This document shows positions 37,935 to 48,800 of a DNA stretch of 64,000 nucleotides, one piece after another. Location: contig NC_092612.1 of the NCBI RefSeq assembly GCF_047663525.1, positions 3,381,501 to 3,445,500 on the forward strand, read 5' to 3'. Origin of the DNA: Anas platyrhynchos. Lineage: Eukaryota; Chordata; Aves; Anseriformes; Anatidae. Under the pieces are notes generated by a model. The model did not search any database, was not told where the DNA came from, and saw nothing but the letters and a program-made list of their open reading frames with translations. Position numbers and translations under genes: made by a program. Positions within the stretch are counted from its first letter, which is position 1. The number at the start of each line of letters is the position of its first letter.

Positions 37935-38907
37935 GTAATGTTCTAGTGAAACCCAGCCTTCCTAAAGAAGCCTGCCTGAATAATTCCTGTGAATAACAGA
38001 CTGTGTTCAGCTATTTCCTAACATAGAAAGGGTGCTGACTGCTTCTTCAGAGTAACATAAGTTAGTGATGCTACTGAAATAGTTGTGGTTCAGACGTAGA
38101 TCTGATTTCTCCTAAGCACGCTGAATTCACAGCTGTTGATCCTCCAGAGGAGGCTTTGCAATTGAACACCTGGAGAACAGGTAAATTTCCCGCTGTTGTT
38201 CTCTTATTCAGAGCAGCAGCATGTGGAGGGAGACAGATGCGTTTGCTTTTTTAGTGCAATGGCTTCAGAAGCAAGAGGGGAAAAAACACTTTCTCTGGGA
38301 GCTGGAGAAGGTGTCCTAATTGCAGGAGAGGTTTCTAAATGGCATATCTTTGCAAGTGTTCCTGTAGTCCGGAGGTTTTTGTTTGTTTGTTTGCCTTTGG
38401 AAGGTTTTACTCTTAATCTTCACGTCCTTCAGCAGAAGTGAGAAATGTGATTTTATTTTGTGCAGTGTCGCGGACCCTCCGAAATCTACTGGGAAGGATG
38501 AATACCTCGCACAGTACCAATGTGATGACGGTGGAGACAAGGAGAAACCAAGAAGATGAAAAGAACATGACCTCATTTCAAAAGAAAACGTTTTGTACGG
38601 CAAAGAGACTTCTGAGCCTGGTGAGAAATTGCAGCAAACTTCCTCTCTCAAGTGTGACACTGAATGTAGCTCTAAAAAGCTTTCCTCCTCAGCTATTGCA
38701 GAGAGATGCCAAGGTAGAAAGGACGAGACGAAAAACACTGAGAAAGAGCATTACCAAAGCAAGAGGGAACATGCTCCTACTGAAGAGAAGGAGAGTCAAA
38801 AAGCAGGTCCTTCCAGCAAAAGGAGGTGTTCTCTGAGCGTGGAAGTTGTGGAGCAAAAGCGTCACAAGCAGGAGCACTGGGAGGGAAGCAGGTACAGATC
38901 TTGACAG
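37935..38907 (+). pseudogene. USP42-like C-terminal fragment (block A')
   Basis: Copy of 4278-5250 with the same TGA (38557-38559) and the same 251-base deletion, followed by the TTA microsatellite at 38923-38976. Confidence 0.7.
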
Positions 38908-38922
38908 AGTCAAAAAGCAGGT

Positions 38923-38928
38923 TTATTA

Positions 38929-38976
<48 letters not shown>
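38923..38976 (+). repeat. (TTA)n microsatellite
   Basis: Second copy of 5266-5319, with the same unit count. Confidence 0.97.
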
Positions 38977-38980
<4 letters not shown>

Positions 38981-39506
38981 GCCATTAGTCCTGTGAATCC
39001 AGCCGCTTTCCTTACTAACAGAGTTTCTGTCCTCCTTTTGGTGACATCTCAGAGGCTCTTCCTGTCTCACAGCCTCGTTGGGGAGTGAGGAGAGGGCGTG
39101 TGTATGGGGGAGCAGTTCCCTAACATGCAGCCCCCTTCTTGCTGCAGGGCCCAATGAGGTGGCTGGGCCGCAGGGGCTGTGTTAAGGAGTGGCCCTGCAC
39201 CCCTCTGACATGAGCACGGGTCACAGAGGGACACCTCCGCATCACAATGGCAGCTCCCCTTATGCCACAGCGTGCCAGGCCCTTTCTGTCATCGCCTCAG
39301 TGAGCTCGGGCGTTGAAGGAGGCTCTTGCATCCAGTTTTCTCTGGAGGACACGAGAAGTCTCTCCTGTAGCTCAGAGTCTCAGAGGACAAAGGGAGGCGT
39401 AGGACGGTGCAGGAGCTATTTGGTGAAGCACAGAGGGCATCAAAAAGGGAGGAAACATCACAGATCTTTCACTCTCTAGCCTGACGTGCTGACCCAAAGC
39501 AGGATC
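38977..39506. other. Likely 5' flank of the second CCDC81-like module
   Basis: Copy of 5320-5849. No exon or repeat was recognised. Confidence 0.4.
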
Positions 39507-42114
39507 ATGACAAACTTGGAAGCGCTAATCACCAACATTGAGCGCTGCAGTGAGGTTGAGGGCTGCACCAAGGTCACGTTTCCCACACTCAAGAAGCTTT
39601 CTGTCAATGGTAAGGCATTTGGGACCTCTTATGAGTGTAGCTATAGACTGATACGAACTCTACAAATTGTGGAAAGCGAGGTTCTTGTCTGCGGGGGAGG
39701 CCCCAAGGGTGCTGTGTGTGTGGCGTTGTGCCCTGCCCGTGGTGGCAGTCCTGTGGCCGGGTTCCGCTTGCTGATGGGTCACACGTGGAGATCTGTCTCT
39801 GAAGGGAAAGATGCGTGCACGGTTGGAAGAAGGCTGAGGTTCCTGCAGTTCCTGATGGGCTCCCAAGAAACTGCCAGAAATACATGTGTCAGGAGGAGAT
39901 CTGCTGACTTGTCAGCATTTCAGCAAGGCCTCTCATGAAGGGGCTGAGCCCCTCCCTGCCTGTGGCTTCTTCCTGCTGCAGCCTCCTGTGCCTCATGGCT
40001 CTCAGAAAAGGCTTAGGGCTAAGAGAGGCCCTCCCATTTCAGATGCCTACAGGCTGCATTCCCTTGTCCAAAACGCTTTTAAGAGCTCCTGCAGCTGCAG
40101 ACCTTTCCTGGGACGTGGCAGAGCTGTTAGACTGGTATCAGTCAAAAATTCATCCAGAGTCACAGATGGATTCATCCTGGGAGCTGTGTTAGATCACACC
40201 TGCATCTGCAAACGCCTTGTAAAGAAATGTGCTGATGGGCCATGGACTTGCTGACTTTGAGCTTGACATGTCCTTCCCTTGCTTTCCAGATGTCATCACA
40301 ATTTGGGGTGGTGTGTCCAAGCAGGTTCGGCAATTGCTCATGATGACGAAGGTGGGACTGCACCCTACCCCTCCCCTCACCCCACGGCTTCAGGAAGTCC
40401 TGGCAGCCCTGTGCCAGCAAGTGCCATTGCTCTTCCCAGAGCCGCACTGACACGTACAGATGTGCCCCAAGCGTGCCAAAGACCAGCTTCTCTGTAAATT
40501 GAAATAATTGTAATAATTGAAACCAACCCAACAGAAAATCAAGTATTTATAGTTATATCAAAGATACAAAACGGTAGGAAAATGTGTTCAGAACTTGCTG
40601 GGGCTTCGCTGTTCTTCGCTTTCAGAGTGGAGAGAGCAAACAGACAGCTGGGGATGCTTCCAGGGTTAACCCCAATTGCTGGAAGGGACCTAGCTGAAGG
40701 ATGGGCTAGACCTCCTCCACCTGCTTTACTTCACCGCGCATTTTCTTGAGGGGCAAAGGAAGGAGAGAAAATGCCCCGAGTATGTGGGTCTTCTCATGAG
40801 CTTTCCCAGCTCCCCCAGCTTACCCCATGCCGCGTTGGGAGTGGGCAGGGCACAGGGCACCCCGTTGCAAGATGTCACAAGTCCTCACTCTGTTTTCCAA
40901 CTTAAACATGCTTCCCCTTCTTTTCTTTACCAGCCTCGGGCCGTCACTGTAACAGGACTGGGGACATTCCATATTAAAAAATGGCTATCTTTTGAAAATG
41001 GCCAGGTGTTCACATTTCGGAGACCTGTGTTTTCACCGTCCAAGACTCTTGGACAGATTCGTAACCTGAAACACCGTTGTGTACGCGTTCCTGGTAAGAA
41101 TACCAATTAAAGTCTTGTTTTCCCATGTGTACATATATTAAGGGGTTATGCCGATTGCTGTTTAGAAGTGCTGATAGGCAACTCAGATGCCGTCAGAAGG
41201 CCCTGAGAGAGAGAAGAGATGGCTGGCATAGAAACCCATCAATGGCCAGATTTGCTGTAATTTCTGTCAACTGCTGCCATTGCTTTGGCTACTGTGTGCC
41301 ATGGATGAGACCTGCGCAGCACTAAGAGCTTGGTGCTTCATTTGGGGTGGGTCTTCTCTTTCCAATGACTCTCAGCTTCTCCTGGATAATAGGAACTTCT
41401 GTCAGGCAGCCCTGGGGTAAAGGGCATTGGTACCAAAAGCAGAGACATTTGTTCCTGAGTTTTGAAGGCCACAGGGACTATCCAGAACTGTCTGGAAGAG
41501 TTCTTGTGCTTGCCTGTCTCAGTGCGAGGCAGGTCTCCCCAGACCAGGCGTGCACTGAGCCTGGGCTCTTTGCATGGGAACCAGCCGCATTCCTTTTGCC
41601 TCCTCCTCCTGTGTTCCGCAGACGGCTGAGGTCATTGGGTCCTGTCTCTGGGCTGAGGAGTCACAGCTGTGCACTTGGTACATTGATGGAATGATTTCAG
41701 TTTCTCTTGAGGGGGGGCATACATCAGCTGCTTTAAGGAGTCGTACAAGGCTTAGACTACAGCAGTTACAGCAGCATGTTTTAGCTGGAAGCTCCTGGCA
41801 CTTTGTTTGAATCTGTTCAACTGCAGTGCAAGTTGCATTGTTCCTCATTTTTTCCAGATGATATGAAGATAGTGGTGCTGAGCTATGAGAATATGCGCCT
41901 GAACGTCCCGTACAGCAAGGAAATAGTGCAGAGCTGTTTGGAGGAGACCTTGCAATACTTCTACCGCATCCTCACAAATAGGGAGGACACGGACTTCACC
42001 TTAAAGGATTTTGGCACTCTTGCTATCCGAGGGCAAAGAGTGAAAATGACGTTTTCTGAAGGGTTTTTACACAGTCTCAACAAGTCCACATACGTGGTAG
42101 AGAAGCTGATTGCT
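39507..42114 (+). CDS. CCDC81-like HU-domain module, four exons (block A')
   Basis: Exons 39507-39609, 40290-40351, 40934-41093 and 41858-42114 encode the same 194 codons as block A, with ATG at 39507. The last donor (GCT|GTAAGT) ends in phase 0. The next credible acceptor downstream, at 42889, opens an exon that is also in phase 0, [18 protein letters not shown]. That residue pattern can be matched loosely to human CCDC81 after its second HU domain (WPSSVLAFPRIELK) and also fits an EFCAB12-type start. So this module may be the 5' end of the gene at 42890-53031. If so, the joined protein would be about 829 residues. Read-through without splicing stops at a TGA just past the A' junction. Confidence 0.72.
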
Positions 42115-42152
42115 GTAAGTTTATTGTTTCTGCAGTCCTACTTAGAGAGGGT

Positions 42153-42889
42153 TTGAAGCCCCATCAAAGGGTGGGGGCACTGAGCCCTGCTGGCAGCTGT
42201 GAGCTGCCAGGACGCTGGAGCTAGGCACAGTCCATCGCAGTGAGAGCTTTCTGTTTTCTTTCTTTTATTTGCTGTATGACTGCTGGCAATGCGTGCAGTC
42301 GTATCGTTGCTGGGCAAAGGATAGCACTGGAAGGGCCTCGCCATAAATAGGAAAGAAGCCAAAGCAACGGCTAGGCTGATGATGTTCCCCCCCCGTTGCG
42401 GGCGTGAGGCTGAGGCACAAGGACACCAGGCCCTTTTGGATGCAGGCAGGCTGTTGGTGTAGTTCTCCTGTCCCAGCAGAAAAGCTCTGGTCTCCGTGTT
42501 CCTCCACACTGCCAACGCAATCCTCTGACTCCTGTGAAAAACTCTGGGGATAACACCAGCTCTGACCCATTTGCGCTGCATTCAGGAATAGCTAAAGCAA
42601 GCGACCCCACTGAAAGCAGCAGCTGGAAGCCGAGGCTCATGACGGGCCTTCCCTTGTGTTTGCTCCATTGACTTGTTCACAGGCTGAGGCTGTTAACTAC
42701 GGTCCTTGTGAAAAGGTTGGCAGCGTTCCTCACCCTAGCAGATCATGTGCTGTGCAGTGTGTTTTAACTGGCTGAGGCACTTGTCCAGAAGTTTGCTGAG
42801 AGGCAGTGAATTCCTGGAGCTACAGAAAGGCCTCTGTGAATGTTGAGCTCTTTTCCTTGGACTCATGTCAGATGTTTCTGTCCCTGCAG
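42153..42889. other. Unique DNA right of the A' junction
   Basis: No repeat family was recognised. A perfect 9-bp stem with a 3-base loop (CTGGCAGCT-GTG-AGCTGCCAG) lies at 42190-42210, close to the junction. An in-frame ATG at 42872, just upstream of the exon at 42890, could start the EFCAB12-like gene independently. Confidence 0.5.
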
Positions 42890-45800
42890 AAAAAGTTGGT
42901 CAGACTGGACAAAGAAACTGCCCTGTTCCCAAGCCATTTTGGCCGTGCCCACCTGTTCCCTCAGTAAGTATATTTGTTCCTGCAGCCCTGCTCTGCGCGC
43001 ACTCACACGTGCTCAGCTCATGATTGGTAGTGCTCTTTCAAACTACTGTTTTGCAGTTAATTTCATCCTTGCTTTTGCTTAGCTTGGGCTTACGCATCAC
43101 CCTCAGTTACTGACCGTGTTCTGCATTTTACCATTACTCCAGTCAGAGGCAACTGGGTTGCTCTGCAGACGCATTGAAGCAACTCACCTAATGTTTCATC
43201 TGCTTCTTCTCTTTTATGTGGTTAAAACTGCCAAAATATCTAAAAGAAGTAAGATCCTAGTGTTTCTGTTGGTTTGAATGCAACATGGACAGGATCTCTT
43301 AGCAGGTGGAACAAGGACCAGATCTATGCTTGTCCCCTGCCTGTGATGTTTCCATGTCTTTGGTGAAACTCGTGTCAATCAAAGGAACTCTGAAATGCCT
43401 TCTTGTGTCAGGACGACACAGGAGCACTGAGGCAAAATAAAAACCCAAACCTCTGTCTAGCGAGGGGCTGCTGAGCTGTTCTGAGGCCAGCACTGCTCAG
43501 TTTGAATGCTTTAGGGCATGTGTTGGACTCTCCACGGATACCTTGACATTAATCTGGCAAAGGAGCCCTTTTCACAGAACGGTGCCTTCTTCCTACTTCC
43601 AGGTTTGAGATTAAGGCGGTACCTCGGCTTGCTAGGGAGCGTCTTGCAGAGGAAGAGATACTTAATGCACAAGGTAACGTTAATGACTGATTGCTGGTGG
43701 AGGTTTGTGCCTTTCCCTGTTGTCCTCGCTGGGGGGTGCTTGGGACTCAGGTTACAGGGAGATGCCTGGGATAGCAGAGGCACGCTGTATGCCTCTGTTT
43801 ACCCTCCTGGTAAGTCTCAAGGGACGCATTTTGAACAAGATAGTGCTGAAGTATGTTTTTCCCCTGCATTACGTGCCAAAGGGTGCCTCTCTTCCATTTT
43901 ATGGGTTTGTTTGTGCAGGAGGGAGTCAGTGTTTGGCAAGTCCGCTAGCACTGTGAATAACAAACTCCGTCTTGAGTTGTGGGAGACTGAGGGGCTGGGC
44001 ATACCGCTTTGAATCACCATGTTGTCATTTGATGAGAAAAATTGTGTCGAGAAGAATGCACAAAGGTTGCCAAGCTGTGCCAAAACTTTGGTTCTCCTCT
44101 AAAGCTGGGAACTCCTCATTCTTAATTCCTCATGAATATCACAGATATAACGTGCTTGAGTTGAATGCACCAGGATAGAAAGCCTGTGTAGAAAAACCAT
44201 GTATGCCGCTCCAAGAAATCGTTGCCCCAAAAGAGATTGTTAGGCACCAAAATGTGTGTCCCCGCAAAACCCCCACTGTTCAGAGGGGATGGACTTGCTG
44301 CTGCAGCAGAAAGATCACAGCAAAAGGGGTAATGCAGCACTGTGGGTATCAAAGGTCAGATGGGATCTGGAGTCAGGAAGGGCTTGCAGTCTTCTAGAAA
44401 ACAGGTCTCAGAAGGAATCACAGGGATACCTCAGCTAGCTTATAACATTGCAGAGCAGATCTGTGCCTGATGTGCTGAGAGGTTTTCTCCTTTTGTGTTT
44501 ACAGCGTCTCTTCTTCATACATTAAAACTTGCGCAAAGGAGACTTTCTCCAAGCACATTGGCCACAGCTGAAGCGAAGGAAGAAGCAGAGGAGGAAACAA
44601 AGGCAAAAGAGTCTCCTGGCAGGTGAGATGTAAAGGATTTGTTAGAGTGGCCTTATGCTCTTGTGCTTGTGTGGCATGCTTTATAGGATCCTACCTCTCA
44701 GAAGGTCTCAGTCCAGTGGGCTGCTGCAAGTGCGATCAGCTCTGAAGTCAGAGCTGGTTGCTCAGATTGCTCTGAAGTCAGGTGCTGGTTGCACCTAACC
44801 TGATGTCGTCTGCACACTTATTGAGGGTGCACTCAATCCCCTCATCCAGATCATCGATAAAGATATTGAAGAGAACCGGCCCTAGTACTGAATGACAGAA
44901 TCATTGAGGTTGGAAGAGACCCCCAAGATCACCGAGTCCATCCTTTGACCTGACACTAACAAGTCTGCCACTAAACTATATCACTAAGCTCTACATCTAA
45001 ACATCTTTTGAAGACCTCCAGGGATGGTGACTCAACCACTTCCCTGGGCAGCCCACCCCAGTGCCTAACAACCCTTTCAGTAGAGATGTTTGTCCTAATA
45101 TCCAATAAAACCACCCCTGGTGTAACTTTAGCCCATTCCCCCTCGTCCCATCACTGGGCACGTGGGAGTACCCACTCTGTACCCCTCCCTTGCACTGCAG
45201 GGATGGAGGAAAACACCACCTGTACTCCCGCTCCATCTACTAACCGCCCCGGTCCCCTGAAAACCCTTTTGATAGCCTCCAGGCTTCTCTCAGCAATTTC
45301 ATCACTGCCAGCCCGGACTATCAGTAGAGGACAGTAATCAGAGGGGCGAGCCAGGTTGGGAAGGTTTCTGGCAGCGTCCCTGGCCTGGGCCCCAGGGAGG
45401 CAGCAGACTTCCCTATGGGTAGGGTCTGGCCGACATATAGGGGCCCTCTGATCCCATGAGAAGGGAGTTGTCTACAACGATTACCCTTCTTTCTGTCTTG
45501 GTGGAGGCAGTCTTGAGGTGTGGAGTCAACTTCCTCGCCCTAGGCAACCTCCTGGGTGGACTTTCAGACACATCCTCACCCACCAGTCTCTCAAGCTCCA
45601 AGGCCTCAAACCTCTTGTGTAAGTGCGCCTGTGTGCACCTTCCAGTGTTGAGATCTTCTTGGTGATTAAATGCTGATCATTATCCCAGCAGCTGCGAGTC
45701 ATGTGCATGGTTCTTTAGATTTCCACGACCCTGGTCTCTCCGTTTGGAGAGAGGGTGGAGAAGAGAAACCCTTCCTGCACTCAGATCCACTTCCTGACTC

Positions 45801-48800
45801 CTGCTGGTGTGTATTTTCAGACTGTTCCCTGTATGTCCAGACACAGAAGGAAGGCAGCACAAAGAAACTCCCCGCAAGAGGCTTAAATTGCCATTGCTTG
45901 CTTCTGAAGATCATAGACACACAGGACAGGTATGTAAGGTGGTCCGAGATAATTTTTGTGTCTCTTTTGATTGTAGATGATCATGTGGGGGCATCTTAGG
46001 AGAAGGATGTACGCGCTAAATACTTAGATGTTTATTGTGAAAACATCCCTTTACTTGGGTAGTAAAGTAGCCTGTTTTGAAAAATAGCTCGTTCATGAGT
46101 TAGTTCATTGGTCATAACAGAATGGCTTTCTGGTTGCATCTGTAAGAACTTGGGAGCAAAAAATTGCTGACAAACCTTCAGGGAAAAATAGAGAAGATGA
46201 GGGAGAGAAGAACACTATTAAAAAAAAAGAAAAAAGAAAACAGAAAAAGGAAAAGGCAAGGGAAAAGAAAACAACAACAACAACAACAAAAAACACACAA
46301 AAACAGACGAATAACTGCTGCTATTGCATTTCTGGGTTCCTCTAGGAAGCACTCTCTGTACTGGGGGTGCAGGTTGGAGGGAAACTGGAGGCGTCTGTGG
46401 CCAGCAAGGAGAAAGAAGAGACCAGAGAAGCAAAAAGAGTCACATTTCCAAAACTGCTGGAACAGCAAGATGAGGGACAAAGGGATAAGATGTGGATGGG
46501 CCAGGTACAGAAAGCCCTGTAAAGCATCCCGCAGGGTAGCATTTTGCTGGCTGGGGGGAAGCTGAGTTGTGAAGGTCTCCAAGTCCCGGCAGTATTGCCA
46601 CCTCTAGAGAGCAGGGCACGTGGCTGTTGATTTTATTAACACTGGCACATTGCCATGAGGAAGGAATTCCTGGCAGAAGCCAAGGGACGCCAAGAGCAGT
46701 CTAGCAGAGTGAGGGCAGAAGCATACTCTTTGTCCCTTGACAGGAGGACACCTTTTCCCTGGCCTGGAACTTAAGTCCAGTGGCTTGAGGCAGCTCCCGA
46801 TGCATCATGCTGCAGGAGAGCTCCAGGAGCAGCTGTTACTTCTGGTCTCTTCAGTTAACATGAAGAGCACTAAGACCATTTTTCATGAGCGTAACAGCTG
46901 ACGTTTTGTTCCAGCTGCTCTTTCAGGGCAGGGAGCCAACACCTTGATGAGAGGCAGGGCACACGTGTCTTGATGCTGTTCTGCGACTGCCTGATGGCTA
47001 TTTCTCAGTGCTGTTGTACACCTGGGATCGGTGGCAGGCCCAGACACCCTTGCCATCTATAGCTCCGAAAAGCCTCAGCGCAGGAAGTCCCCTCCAAAAC
47101 CATTATACCAATGCGATCTCAACACTAGATTTTGTAAGAAGCTCATCTGCAGTTAAAGTACTAACATAAGCAGCAGGCATATGACCGATGGTTTGACTAA
47201 TGTCAAGCCAGAAGTGGTTTTGGAGCAGGGTTTCAAACTACACCATGGGAGAAAACTGTATCCAGTGCTTGTCTTTAAACGGAAAGCAAGTAGGTTTGCT
47301 CCACGCTCCACATGTTGCATTCGTTTTTGCTCCCTGTGTGGCAAGACCAGACTCTCCCTGTTTGAAACCAGCTCAGGACACCAGCTTCTGTCATTTGTCT
47401 GTTTTTCAGCAGCGACAGGAAGAAGAAGATAGCCTCAGCTCCCCAGAGATCACCTGTGATACAAAAGATGATCTACAAAAGCTGGAGGCTTGGATTCAGG
47501 AGAGGAAGCAACTCCGGTCTCAGCTGAAAAGCTTTGGAGATGTTGAAAAATGGCTGAGTCATAAACCTACCTTTACCAAACTGGAAGAAAGAGTCAGGAA
47601 ACGAATAACGGCAGCTAGAGTAGACCAGAGGGCTAGAAGCAAGTCAGTCGAGACCGACAGGCCAGACGTAAGTATACCTGGTGTTGTGCCACTCTTGGGA
47701 TTACTGTACTTCATCTCTTGTGGCCGTGCCACGGCCTCAGCATCTGCTTGTAAGTCGGCAGCGCGACACTGCTTTATCCCAGCCACTTCTGCATCTGCTG
47801 GCAGAGTGATTCTGGATAACGGTGATTTGAGGGTATTTTCGAATTCCTTTTCAGTGTTCACCACCACCAAGGAGCCAGACCCGGAAGAAGGGTAGCCTTC
47901 CCCTTATTTGTGCACCATACCCTCAAGCTCTTATCGCACTGCATAACCTCCTACACCAACAGAAGTTGACAATGGTAGACATCTTCAGAAAGGCTGGAAT
48001 GGAACAGAGAAAGATCATGAGAGCAGACTTCATTAAAGTCATCAAGGAGGTATGTAGGGAAGAGAAAAGTAAGGAACTGCTGCAACTTTGCCTTGTTTTG
48101 CTGCATGCCAACCCGGAGAAGTGGAAAAGCTCCAACTTCTCTTGTGTTACTCTCAGAGGATGGCTCCCACAGCCTGTGAAATGTTGAAGGGAAGAGGGAA
48201 GGGAAGGCTGCAGAGATGCGAGCTGCCACCCAGACTGAGTCCCAGGAGGGAGTGAAACTCATTGCCTCATAGTCTCTAAAGACAGTCAGCGCTCAGTAAC
48301 GTGGCCTGAACTGGCATCAAGTTTCCTCGTGTTGATACTTGGTCTTTCCTTGGCCAGTTTCATGTGTCTGCCCGCTGCACTGCCTTTTAGTACCTGTTGG
48401 CACAGCAGAGCTCGTGCTGAGCCTCACTTTCCACAGGCTGCAACGGTACAGAACTGTCAAGAGCATGTCCAGATCTGTTAGGGTTTAGCAGTTCAGGTGT
48501 TTTCTGATGTTCTGTTCCAAGCCAAATTAGCTTCTTGACGCCCAGATGGCTGAGAAGTTTGGCACATTGAAAGCTGAGAGCTCAGCAGAGGACAGCAAAA
48601 GACCAGTAAATTTTTCAGTGCTTGGTAAACTCATGTAAAGCTTAAAGCTCAACAGGTTGCCTCTGTGCCTTTTCTGAAAAAGCATTTAAAACAACAGCAA
48701 AGCTCATCCCCCCCCTACTCCGGGCCAAGCCTTGTTTTTTTATTGATCACACTGTCGCTTCCTGTTTTGGCTGCCAGACAAAAGTTCCCATCAGTGACAA

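Larger units (their letters stand above)
33658..42152 (+). repeat. Segmental duplication block A', copy 2
   Basis: Direct repeat of 1-8495. The sequence left of 33658 (31561-33657) has no partner in the window because copy 1 is cut off at base 1. Right of 42152 the sequence leaves block A and runs into the EFCAB12-like gene, whereas copy 1 runs into block B. The two copies therefore share their HU exons but have different 3' neighbours. Confidence 0.95.

Noticed and set aside
47200-47895. A 231-residue open frame
   Set aside because: The true exon is 47410-47667. The rest is intron read-through, and the next exon uses a different frame.
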